Positions 18,037 to 26,174 of a DNA stretch of 64,000 nt are shown one piece after another (positions within the stretch are counted from its first letter, which is position 1; each line of letters begins with the position of its first letter). The position numbers were made by a program, and so were the translations under genes. The notes under the pieces were generated by a model that was given only the letters and a program-made list of their open reading frames with translations, was not told the DNA's origin and did no database searches. Source of the stretch: Luteococcus peritonei (lineage in GTDB: Bacteria; Actinomycetota; Actinomycetes; Propionibacteriales; Propionibacteriaceae); the NCBI RefSeq assembly GCF_039526385.1, contig NZ_BAAAIX010000026.1, positions 1 to 64,000 of the forward strand, written 5' to 3'.

Positions 18037-18584
18037 GCCGTGACCTTCACTTCGCTGCTGAGGGTGACGCCCTGCTGCTTGGCGACCCAGGGGGTGATGA
18101 AGTCGGTGACCCAGCCACCGATGAAGTTGAGCACCAGGCCCACCACCAGGTAGCGCAGCGCCAGCTCGGCACTGTTCAGGCCCAGCTGCTCGATGCCCTT
18201 GGCGATGCCCAGCCAGATGAACAACTCACCGGCATTGATGTGGGGGAAGATGCCGCTCGAGGTGTGGCAGAACTGGGCGCCGCTGGCGTAGTAGCTCGGC
18301 TTGTACTTCTCGGGCAGGAAGCGCCCGAGCGTGAATCCCATCGGGTTGGCCAGCATGAAGAAGCCCAGGAAGGGCAGGATCAGGTAGCGGCTCACGGGAT
18401 TGCCGGAGGCCTTGCGCGCGAGGTTGTTGATCTTGTCCTCGCCGATCATCTGGATCAGCGAGTTCATGGCGATCAGCAGCATCAGGACCAGCGGCACGAT
18501 TCCGGTCATCCAGCTGATGAAGGTCTCGCCTCCTGCCCTGAAGAGGCCGATGAACCATGTGGCTGCATCGGTGAAGATCTGCAT
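18033..18584 (-). CDS. srlA: PTS glucitol/sorbitol transporter IIC component
   Basis: A 183-residue membrane protein of the IIC2 type, close to the usual length. It has hydrophobic helices and conserved PNP-like loop text such as FFMLANPMGFTLGRFLPEKYKPSYYASG. The ATG at 18584 is chosen because AAAGGAAAG lies just upstream; the open frame is longer. It lies 28 bases after gutM and overlaps srlE. Confidence 0.94.
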   Translation of the reverse strand: MQIFTDAATWFIGLFRAGGETFISWMTGIVPLVLMLLIAMNSLIQMIGEDKINNLARKASGNPVSRYLILPFLGFFMLANPMGFTLGRFLPEKYKPSYYASGAQFCHTSSGIFPHINAGELFIWLGIAKGIEQLGLNSAELALRYLVVGLVLNFIGGWVTDFITPWVAKQQGVTLSSEVKVTA

Positions 18585-18612
18585 GGTCTTTCCTTTCGAT
18601 GGGTGGTGGAGA

Positions 18613-19059
18613 TCAGACCAGGGCCTGCTGGCGTCGGCCGAAGCGGCTGAACAGCTGGGTGACGGGCCCCGGGGGCTCGGGGGGAATGCGACCCTCCGAG
18701 ACGAACAGGAAGTTGTCGCGGGCATTCGCGACGGCAGCGCGCAGGCTCTTGTTGAGCTCGCGGTGGCTGTGGGCGTCGATGTCGACGATGCGCTGGCCCA
18801 CGAAGGTGTCGAAGGCACGGAAGCGGGAGAAGACGGTGACGCCGCTGAGCCGGACGGCCTCGACCACCACGTCGTCGGCATCGAGCAGGAACATCACGAT
18901 GGCGCCATTGGCCACGAGGTTCTTCTGCTTGCCGATCGCCACGCGTCCCTTGCGCCGCATCGCACCGTAGTGACGCGTGTAGTTGGTGGCCTGGCGCAGG
19001 GCCAGCGCGGTCTGCAGGGCGTAGACGAGGCCGAAGGCGATCAGGATGGGCCAGAACAT
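18613..19059 (-). CDS. gutM: Glucitol operon activator GutM-like protein
   Basis: A 148-residue protein of the GutM family, found in sorbitol operons. It starts with a single hydrophobic segment (FWPILIAFGLVYALQTALAL), then a soluble region with GRVAIGKQKN and VVVEAVRLSGVTVFSRFRAF. In enteric bacteria GutM activates the operon; the single helix here suggests a membrane-anchored form. Three bases separate it from the regulator gene upstream. Confidence 0.88.
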   Translation of the reverse strand: MFWPILIAFGLVYALQTALALRQATNYTRHYGAMRRKGRVAIGKQKNLVANGAIVMFLLDADDVVVEAVRLSGVTVFSRFRAFDTFVGQRIVDIDAHSHRELNKSLRAAVANARDNFLFVSEGRIPPEPPGPVTQLFSRFGRRQQALV

Positions 19060-19062
19060 GGG

Positions 19063-20958
19063 TCAGCTCCCGGGATTGGTGTGGCGCATCTCGTCCAGGA
19101 CGGAGAGCAGCGCGGGATAGGTGGTGACGGTCAACAGGCGGGAGATCAGCTCGGCATCGGTGCCGAGTCGGATCAGTTCCTCGTAGGTGCGGATCAGGAT
19201 GCGGTCGTCGTAGCCGGCCTTGGCGGGGACGAGCATCAGGAACATGGCGCCCAGTTCTTCCGGGCCGGTGGCCCCGCTGACCAGGCCGAGCGCGCAGACG
19301 ACGTCGCGCAGCTGCGGTGAGCTGGCGTGGGGAAAGGCCAGTCGGCCGCCGATCATGACGGCTTCGCCCCCGAGGGCCGGACGCACCTCCTCGGCCACCT
19401 CCGGCGCCAGCAGGCCCAGGTCGCCCAGCCGGGCCAGCAGCAAGCGCGTTCCCTCGGCGTAGTCGCAGCCCTGCGGCAGGCGCACCACGCGCTGGTCGTC
19501 CAGCAGGTAGCTGAGCATCGACCCGTCGGGGTCGTGCACCGCCAAGGGGCCGAAGTCGTCGAAGACCATCCGCGACAGCTTGGCCACCAGCTCGTGGCGG
19601 TCGAAGAATTCGCTGAGTTCCAACGTCGGAAGGCTGGTCTCCACGCCTGCGTCCGGGCTCACCACCACCATGTCGAGTGCGGCCTCCTCGGCGCTGCCCG
19701 GGTCGGTGAGGATCACGTACTCCGTGGGCAGGGACAGGGCCTTGGACAGCTGGGAGCGCAGCAGGCTGGCGCCGGCCGGCCCCCGGGTGGAGTGGATGCC
19801 GACCCGGAAGGGGCGGTTCGGGTGCGACGACCGGTCGTTCAGGAAGACCTGGAAGTAGGTGGCCACCAGCCGCGTCTCGGTCTCGTCCATCCGCATGCCG
19901 GTGCGTTCCAGCACCACCTCACGGGCCACCTCCGCCATCCGGTGCGCCAGCGGGAAGTGCTCGCGCACCTGTGCCAGGTCACCGACCGGCTCCGGACGCA
20001 GGCCGTAGCGCATCCGGTTCAGCATGAACTGCACGTGCGTGGCGAACTCGTCGGCCAGTTCCCCGGGCGTGAGGCTGACGTCCAGGACCTCGCGGACACG
20101 GAGCAGGATCAGCTCGACCAGCGCCGTGATGTCCGGTGCCAGTCCCCCGTCCACGGCCCAGGCGGCGCTGCGTCGCCCGGCCACCGGCAGGGCCAGGTAG
20201 AGCACCTCCGGCTCGGAGAGCTGCGTGCCCGAGGCGTCCGCGAGCCTCGCGGCGAGGGTCAGGGCGAAGCGGTGTGCGGGCGAACCGACCAGGGCGGCAT
20301 GGCTCTCGGGAAGCTCCCGGAGCTCGGCCCGGCAGGCCAGGCGGTCCTGCTGCACCACCAGCCAGCGGCCGACCTCGTGCCGGGTCGCCTCGTCGAGACC
20401 GTGGACCGAGGACGCCTCGTGCAGGGGGCCGGCGATGTGTGGCGGCAGCGTCACCGGGCCGTGGGCCGCCTCGTAGCCGATCTCCAGGATCGCCATCCGC
20501 ACGGCGAGCTCGTCGCCCGCCAGCTGCAGGCCGCTGTTGGGCCGCCCCACGATCCGGGCGCCTCCGGGGGCCAGCAGGCGCCGCAGGTGGGCGACATCGG
20601 CCGCGGCGGTCGTGCGCCCGACGGTCATGGCGTGCGCCAGGCTCTCGATCAGCACGGGCGTCGAGGAGCGCGCCAGAGTCGCCAGCACGAAGGCCGAGCG
20701 GTGTCCGGGATCGTTGAAGGACTCGTGCTCTCGCAGCACCTGCTGGCGCAGCTGCTCGTAGTCCTCGGTGTTGAAGACACGCATCCGGTAGCGACCGCCG
20801 GACAGCCGGATCTGCGCGGCCTCCTGCAGCAGTGCGTTGAGGGAGGCCACCTCGGAGGCGACGGTGCGCTGACCGACGTCCATCGCCCGGGCGAGCGCCT
20901 CGGGCGTGACCGACAGGCTGGTCTCCAGCTCACGCAGGATGCGTGCTGGTCGCTGCAT
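19063..20958 (-). CDS. PRD-domain transcriptional regulator of the sorbitol operon
   Basis: A 631-residue regulator of the BglG/LicR/GutR type. The N terminus has helix-turn-helix-like segments (SVTPEALARAMDVGQRTVASEVASL). The middle holds two PTS-regulation domains with conserved histidines, a IIB-like region follows, and the C terminus has a IIA-like domain with MIGGRLAFPHAS. Such proteins are switched by PTS phosphorylation and sense both sorbitol flux and general PTS state. The ATG at 20958 has GGAGGGGAC immediately before it. It leads the operon and probably controls it. Confidence 0.9.
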   Translation of the reverse strand: MQRPARILRELETSLSVTPEALARAMDVGQRTVASEVASLNALLQEAAQIRLSGGRYRMRVFNTEDYEQLRQQVLREHESFNDPGHRSAFVLATLARSSTPVLIESLAHAMTVGRTTAAADVAHLRRLLAPGGARIVGRPNSGLQLAGDELAVRMAILEIGYEAAHGPVTLPPHIAGPLHEASSVHGLDEATRHEVGRWLVVQQDRLACRAELRELPESHAALVGSPAHRFALTLAARLADASGTQLSEPEVLYLALPVAGRRSAAWAVDGGLAPDITALVELILLRVREVLDVSLTPGELADEFATHVQFMLNRMRYGLRPEPVGDLAQVREHFPLAHRMAEVAREVVLERTGMRMDETETRLVATYFQVFLNDRSSHPNRPFRVGIHSTRGPAGASLLRSQLSKALSLPTEYVILTDPGSAEEAALDMVVVSPDAGVETSLPTLELSEFFDRHELVAKLSRMVFDDFGPLAVHDPDGSMLSYLLDDQRVVRLPQGCDYAEGTRLLLARLGDLGLLAPEVAEEVRPALGGEAVMIGGRLAFPHASSPQLRDVVCALGLVSGATGPEELGAMFLMLVPAKAGYDDRILIRTYEELIRLGTDAELISRLLTVTTYPALLSVLDEMRHTNPGS

Positions 20959-21132
20959 GTCCCCTCCCTCCATTGGTGCGGTGCTGTCGAACCTATTCGC
21001 CGTCACCCCGCCACGTCGCGCCCCATTGGACCGGAGGATTGCCGCGGCTCTCGCAACACTCCGGACGATGACGGCCCGGGGCTGCTCTGGGTAGTGTGTG
21101 GCTGTCCAGCCCCCGACCTCCGGAGCCGTGCG

Positions 21133-21420
21133 ATGAGGCACCAGCAGCTGACCGTGGCACTGCCCCACGGGCTCCATGCGCAGGTCGCCGCACTGCTCGT
21201 CGAGCGGGCCGCGGACTTCTCGAGCTCGGTCTTCCTGACCAGGATCCGCACCGGCGAGACCGCCAGCCTGGCGCGTGTCATCGACCTCATCGCGCTGGGC
21301 GTGCACCACGGGGACGAGGTGGTGGTGCTGGCCGACGGCACCGATGCTGCTGCGGCCCTGGCCAGCGTCGTGGCGGTCCTCGCCTCGCCGTCGGATGACG
21401 CGACGGCGCTGCTTGCCTGA
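21133..21420 (+). CDS. Divergent HPr-like phosphocarrier protein
   Basis: A 95-residue protein with the HPr layout: GLHA near residue 12, FSSSVFLTR, a serine in ASLARVIDL aligned with the regulatory Ser46, and GDEVVVLADGTDAAAAL. The active site reads G-L-H-A-Q-V, whereas ordinary HPr has G-L-H-x-R-P; the arginine and proline next to the phospho-histidine are replaced. It is transcribed away from the sorbitol PTS operon from the same intergenic region, so it may be a dedicated carrier or a regulatory relative. CGGAG lies six bases before the ATG. Confidence 0.75.
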   Translation: MRHQQLTVALPHGLHAQVAALLVERAADFSSSVFLTRIRTGETASLARVIDLIALGVHHGDEVVVLADGTDAAAALASVVAVLASPSDDATALLA

Positions 21421-21457
21421 CCGGCCTGCCGCGCACACCCGGCAGCCGGCACCCGAA

Positions 21458-21492
21458 GGGGCCGCGCACCGGATGATCCGGTGCGCGGCCCC
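21458..21492. terminator. Strong bidirectional hairpin terminator
   Basis: Two 17-base arms (21458-21474 and 21476-21492) are perfectly complementary and contain GGGGCCGCGCACCGG. The hairpin lies between the convergent HPr-like gene and transketolase. There is no long T-run, as is common in high-GC actinobacteria. Confidence 0.75.
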
Positions 21493-21528
21493 CTGGTCGT
21501 CAGACTGCGGTGAGCGGTGGGACGGTGC

Positions 21529-23598
21529 TCAGCCGAGCACCTTCTGGGCGGTGGCCACGACGTTGTCGACGGTGAAGCCGAGCTTGGAGAACATCACGTC
21601 GCCGCTGGCGGAGGCACCGAAGGTCTCGATCGAGATCGAGGCGCCGTCGAAGCCGACGTACTTGCTCCAGCCCTGGGCGATGCCGGCCTCGATGGAGACC
21701 CGCTTGGTGACCGACTTCGGCAGCACCGACTCGCGGTAGGCCTCGTCCTGCTCGTCGAACCACTCCTGGCAGGGCATGGACACGACGCGGGTGGGCACTC
21801 CCTGCTGCTCCAGCTCGGCCTGGGCGTCCACCGCGAGGGCGACCTCGGAACCGGTGGCGATCAGGATCAGCTGGGGCTCGGCGGAGGCGTCCTTGAGCAC
21901 GTAGGCACCCTTCAGCACGCCCTCGGCCGAGGCGAAGCCCGAGCCCTCGGAGCGGTCCACGATGGGCAGGTTCTGGCGGCTCAGCACCAGGCCGGTCGGG
22001 CTCTCGGTGTGCTCCAGCGCACCCTTCCAGGCGTAGCTGGTCTCGTTGGCGTCCGCCGGGCGCACCATCGCCAGGTTCGGGATGGCTCGGTAGGCGGCCA
22101 GGTGCTCGATCGGCTGGTGGGTGGGGCCGTCCTCGCCGACGCCGACCGAGTCATGGGTCCACACGAAGATGCTGGGCAGGCCCATCAGGGCCGCCAGCCG
22201 CACCGGCGGACGCATGTAGTCGGCGAAGACGAAGAAGGTGGCACCGTAGGGGCGGGTCAGGCCGCTCAGCGTGATGCCGTTCACCACACCGCCCATGCCG
22301 TGCTCACGCACGCCGAAGTGCAGGGTGCGGCCGTAGGGGTTGCCCTGGAACTCCTCGCTGGAGCGCTCGGTGGGCAGGAAGGAGGGCTCGCCCTTCATGG
22401 TGGTGTTGTTGGAACCGGCCAGGTCCGCCGAACCGCCCCACAGCTCGGGCATCTGGCTGGCCAGGGCGCTGAGCACCTCGCCGGAGGCGGCGCGGGTGGC
22501 CTTGGAGCCCGGCTCGAAGCTGGGGAGCTCCAGGCCCTCGGGCAGCTTGCGGTCGGCGACGCGCTCCAGCAGGGCGGCCCGCTCGGGGTTGGCCTGCTTC
22601 CAGGCGTCGAACTTCTGCTGCCAGGCCTCGTGGTCGGCCTTGCCGCGCTCGGCGGCATTCTTGCGGGCGAAGTCGACGGCGGCCTGGTCGACGGCGAAGG
22701 GCTTGTCCTCGAAGCCGAGCTCCTGCTTCAGCGCGCTGATCTCCTCCGCGCCGATCTTGGAGCCGTGCACCGAGTGGTCGCCGGCCTTGTTGGGCAGCGG
22801 CCAGCCGATCACGGTGGTGACCTTGATGAAGGAGGGCTTGTCGGTGACCTGCTTGGCGGCCTCGATGGCGGCGTACAGCTCCTCGATCTTCTCCTCGTAC
22901 TTCGTGCCGCCGTTGGTGAAGTCGACGTGCTGGGTGTGCCAGCCGTAGGCGGCGTAGCGGGCCTCGACGTCCTCGCTGAGGGCGATCTTGGTGTCGCCCT
23001 CGATGGAGATGCGGTTGTCGTCGTAGAACAGGATCAGGTTGCCCAGGTTCTGGGTGGCGGCCAGCGAGCTGGCCTCGGAGGCGACGCCCTCCTGCATGCA
23101 GCCGTCGCCGGCGATGGTGTAGACGAAGCGGTCGAAGGGGCTCTCGCCGGGGGCGGCGTCAGGGTCGAACAGGCCGCGCTCCTTGCGGGCCGCCATCGCC
23201 ATGCCGACGGCCATCGAGACGCCGGCGCCCAGCGGACCGGTGGTGGCCTCGATGAACTTGGTGTGGTGGTACTCGGGGTGGCCGGGGGTCTTGGATCCCC
23301 AGGTGCGCAGCGCCTCGAGGTCGGACAGCTCCATGTCGCAGCCGGCCAGGTAGAGCTGGGTGTACTGGGTGAGCGAGGAGTGCCCCGCGCTCAGCACGAA
23401 GCGGTCACGGCCCAGCCACAGGCTGTCGCTGGGGTCCAGCTTCATCACCTTGGCGTAGAGCAGGTAGGCCAGCGGGGCCAGCGAGATGGCGGTACCGGGG
23501 TGACCGTTGCCCACCTTCTCGACGGCGTCGGCGGCGAGGATGCGTGCGGTGTCGACCGCCCGCTTGTCCTGCTCGGTCCAGTTCAGGGTGTTGTTCAC
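21529..23598 (-). CDS. tkt: Transketolase
   Basis: A 689-residue thiamine-diphosphate enzyme transferring two-carbon units between sugar phosphates. The cofactor motif runs from GDGCMQEGVASEAS to YDDNRIS. Other landmarks are GNGHPGTAISLAPLAYLLY at the N terminus, EDGPTHQPIEHL in the Pyr domain and VSMPCQEWFDEQ in the C-terminal domain. It is the last gene of the pentulose cluster, 13 bases after the epimerase gene, and would carry xylulose 5-phosphate into central metabolism. A second housekeeping copy may exist outside the window. Confidence 0.96.
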   Translation of the reverse strand: MNNTLNWTEQDKRAVDTARILAADAVEKVGNGHPGTAISLAPLAYLLYAKVMKLDPSDSLWLGRDRFVLSAGHSSLTQYTQLYLAGCDMELSDLEALRTWGSKTPGHPEYHHTKFIEATTGPLGAGVSMAVGMAMAARKERGLFDPDAAPGESPFDRFVYTIAGDGCMQEGVASEASSLAATQNLGNLILFYDDNRISIEGDTKIALSEDVEARYAAYGWHTQHVDFTNGGTKYEEKIEELYAAIEAAKQVTDKPSFIKVTTVIGWPLPNKAGDHSVHGSKIGAEEISALKQELGFEDKPFAVDQAAVDFARKNAAERGKADHEAWQQKFDAWKQANPERAALLERVADRKLPEGLELPSFEPGSKATRAASGEVLSALASQMPELWGGSADLAGSNNTTMKGEPSFLPTERSSEEFQGNPYGRTLHFGVREHGMGGVVNGITLSGLTRPYGATFFVFADYMRPPVRLAALMGLPSIFVWTHDSVGVGEDGPTHQPIEHLAAYRAIPNLAMVRPADANETSYAWKGALEHTESPTGLVLSRQNLPIVDRSEGSGFASAEGVLKGAYVLKDASAEPQLILIATGSEVALAVDAQAELEQQGVPTRVVSMPCQEWFDEQDEAYRESVLPKSVTKRVSIEAGIAQGWSKYVGFDGASISIETFGASASGDVMFSKLGFTVDNVVATAQKVLG

Positions 23599-23611
23599 GT
23601 CTTGCCTCTCG

Positions 23612-24340
23612 TCAGCGTTGTCCGTAGACGTTCTGGTATCGATCGTAGAGCCGCGCCACGAGGGCGGGGTCCAGCGGTTGCACGGTATTTCCCGGCGTCT
23701 GGCCGGTCCGGGCGATCTGCACGGTCCGCGCCACCTCCTCGCACATCACCGCGGCCTTCACCGCAAACCGGGCATCCGGGCCGATGGTGAAGGGTCCGTG
23801 GTTGGCCATCAGGACGGCCGGCGAGGTGTGTCCCCGCAGGGTCTCGACGATACCGCGCCCGATCGAGTCGTCGCCGATCACGGCCACCGGCCCCACCGGG
23901 ATCTCGCCGCCGAACTCGTCGGCCATCATGGTCAGCACGCACGGGATCGGCTCGTGCCGGGCGGCCCAGGCCACCGCATAGGTGGAATGGGTGTGCACCA
24001 CTCCCCCCACCTCGTCCATCTCGCGGTAGACGTAGGCGTGCGCCGCGGTGTCGGAGGAGGGGGCGAGGCGGTCCGGCGTGCCGTCGACGATCTTGTTCCC
24101 GTCGAGGTCGCAGACCACCATCCGCTCCGGCGCCAGCTCGTCGTAGCCGACGCCGGAGGGCTTGATCACCATCAGATCGGTCCCGATGGCCTCACGGCAC
24201 CGGACCCGGGCGGAGACATTGCCGGCCGTCCAGACCACGAGCCCCCATCGCGGGAGCTCCGCGTGCAGGGCCGAGACCTCGGCCCGGCACGCGGCCACCT
24301 GCTCCTGGACGGCGGCGGGCAGTTCTGCCAGGACCAGCAT
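23612..24340 (-). CDS. araD: L-ribulose-5-phosphate 4-epimerase (AraD-type class II aldolase)
   Basis: A 242-residue metal-dependent enzyme of the AraD/FucA family. The metal site is visible as VVHTHSTYAVAWA plus ANHGPFTIG; the N terminus has TAGNVSAR and MVIKPSG. Length fits AraD. It would convert L-ribulose 5-phosphate to D-xylulose 5-phosphate, the transketolase substrate. GAGGAGC before the ATG at 24340 sets the start. Gene order (kinases, then araD, then tkt) supports the role, though there is no arabinose isomerase in the cluster. Confidence 0.9.
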   Translation of the reverse strand: MLVLAELPAAVQEQVAACRAEVSALHAELPRWGLVVWTAGNVSARVRCREAIGTDLMVIKPSGVGYDELAPERMVVCDLDGNKIVDGTPDRLAPSSDTAAHAYVYREMDEVGGVVHTHSTYAVAWAARHEPIPCVLTMMADEFGGEIPVGPVAVIGDDSIGRGIVETLRGHTSPAVLMANHGPFTIGPDARFAVKAAVMCEEVARTVQIARTGQTPGNTVQPLDPALVARLYDRYQNVYGQR

Positions 24341-24381
24341 GCTTGCTCCTCGACGGGGACTCGTGGGTGGGTGCGGTGGGA

Positions 24382-26139
24382 TCAGACCACCGGGTAGTAG
24401 TCCTTGCCGCCCTCGGAGATCTGCTCCTGGGTGGTGTCCGGCTTGGAGTACTTGCCCTCGTTGCGCTCGGCGTGGCGCCGGGCGGCGTCGCGACGGATGT
24501 CCTTGAGGGTGTGCATCACCTCGTTGCCGCCGCGACCGAAGTAGTCGTGCAGCTTGGTGTACTCGGCGAACAGGCGGTCGTACTGCTCGCTGGCCTCGGG
24601 ACGGGGCAGGTAGGCGTTCTCCTCCTTGCGGCCCATCGCCATGGTGGCGGCCTTGACGTCGGGGTAGGCGCCGGCGGCGACGGCCGCGAAGACGGCCGAG
24701 CCCAGGGCGCCGGGCTGGGTGGTCAGCCCCACCGAGATCGGCAGCTTGCACACGTCGGCGTACATCTGCATCAGGAACTTGTTCTTGATCAGGCCGCCGG
24801 CGGCGACGATCTCGGAGATCTCGACGCCGTTGTTCGCGAAGGTCTCCACGATGGTGCGGGCACCGAAGGCGGTGGCCTCCAGCAGGGCGCGGTAGGTGTC
24901 CTGCGGGCGGGTGGTCAGCGTCTGGCCGATGATCAGGCCGGACAGGTTGGCATCGGAGAGCACCGAGCGGTTGCCGTTGTGCCAGTCCAGCGCCACCAGG
25001 CCGTGCTCGCCGATCTCCTGGTCCGCCGCCAGGCGGGTCAGCCAGTCGTGGATGCTGACGCCGGCCTCGTCGGCCTGGTCGCGGAAGCGCTGGTCGACGC
25101 AGTTGTTGACGAACCAGGCGAAGATGTCGCCCACGGCGGTCTGGCCGCACTCGAAGGCCCACAGCCCGTCGACGATGCCGCCGTCGACGACGCCGAACAT
25201 GCCCGGCACCTCCTTGAGCTCGTTGCCCAGCACGATGTGGCAGGAGGAGGTGCCCATGATGGCGGTCATCTGGCCGGCCTCGACGGCCTGGACGGCCGCG
25301 GCGGTGACATGGGCGTCGATGTTGCCGACGGCCACGCTGATGCCCTCGGGCAGGCCCATCCAGCCGGCCGCCTCTGCGGTCAGCTTGCCGGCCTCGGAGC
25401 CGAGCGGGAGCACCTCGCCGGGCATCTTCTCGGAGAAGACGCCGCCGAAGCCGGGGTTGAGGGCCTCCAGGTACTCGCGGCTCGGGTACTTGCCGTCCTG
25501 GTAGTTGCGCTTGTAGCCGGAGTCACCGGCGGCGTAGACCTCGTGGCCGGTCATCCGGAAGGTGATCCAGTCCAGGGCGTTGAAGAAGCGGTCGGCCGCG
25601 GCGTAGACCTCGGGATCCTTCTCCAGGGTCTCGAGCACCTTGGGCATCAGCATCTCGCTGGACAGGATGCCGCCGTAGCGGGCCAGCCAGGCCTCGTTGC
25701 GCTCCTCGGCCAGCGCGACGATCCGGTCGGCCTGCTCCTGGGCGCCGTGGTGCTTCCACAGCTTCACGTAGGCGTGCGGGTGGTTCTTGAACTCCTCCAG
25801 CTCGCACAGCGGGGTGCCGTCGGCCTTGGCGGCCACCACGGTGGCGGAGGTGAAGTCGATGCCCAGGCCGATGATCTGGCTGGGGTCGACTCCGGAGCTG
25901 GCGATGGCCTCGAGCACCGCGGTCTGCAGCACCTCGATGTAGTCCGCCGGCACCTGCAGGGCGTAGTCCGGGGGCAGCAGCTGGTCGTCGCCGGCGGTCA
26001 GCGAACGGTCCATCACCTGGTGGGTGTACTCCTTGACGCCGTGGCCCAGCTCGGAGCCGTCGGCCACGCTGACCACGGCCGCACGGCCGCTCAGGGTGCC
26101 GAAGTCGATGCCGACCACGTACTTGGTGTCATTGCTCAT
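24382..26139 (-). CDS. araB: Ribulokinase-like FGGY carbohydrate kinase
   Basis: A 585-residue FGGY-family kinase. Motifs: GIDFGTLSGRAAVVSV (first phosphate loop), GLGIDFTSATVV, GNIDAHVTAAA with the catalytic aspartate, GTSSCHIVL (second phosphate region) and AAGGLIKNKFLMQ (adenosine). Length and motif text fit AraB ribulokinases. It would phosphorylate L-ribulose (possibly other ketopentoses) to the 5-phosphate used by the next gene product, AraD. The ATG at 26139 has GAGGAAG upstream. It starts 35 bases after the second kinase gene. Confidence 0.9.
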   Translation of the reverse strand: MSNDTKYVVGIDFGTLSGRAAVVSVADGSELGHGVKEYTHQVMDRSLTAGDDQLLPPDYALQVPADYIEVLQTAVLEAIASSGVDPSQIIGLGIDFTSATVVAAKADGTPLCELEEFKNHPHAYVKLWKHHGAQEQADRIVALAEERNEAWLARYGGILSSEMLMPKVLETLEKDPEVYAAADRFFNALDWITFRMTGHEVYAAGDSGYKRNYQDGKYPSREYLEALNPGFGGVFSEKMPGEVLPLGSEAGKLTAEAAGWMGLPEGISVAVGNIDAHVTAAAVQAVEAGQMTAIMGTSSCHIVLGNELKEVPGMFGVVDGGIVDGLWAFECGQTAVGDIFAWFVNNCVDQRFRDQADEAGVSIHDWLTRLAADQEIGEHGLVALDWHNGNRSVLSDANLSGLIIGQTLTTRPQDTYRALLEATAFGARTIVETFANNGVEISEIVAAGGLIKNKFLMQMYADVCKLPISVGLTTQPGALGSAVFAAVAAGAYPDVKAATMAMGRKEENAYLPRPEASEQYDRLFAEYTKLHDYFGRGGNEVMHTLKDIRRDAARRHAERNEGKYSKPDTTQEQISEGGKDYYPVV

Positions 26140-26174
26140 TGCGGTTGCTTCCTCTTCGAAGGGTCGTGGGGGGC

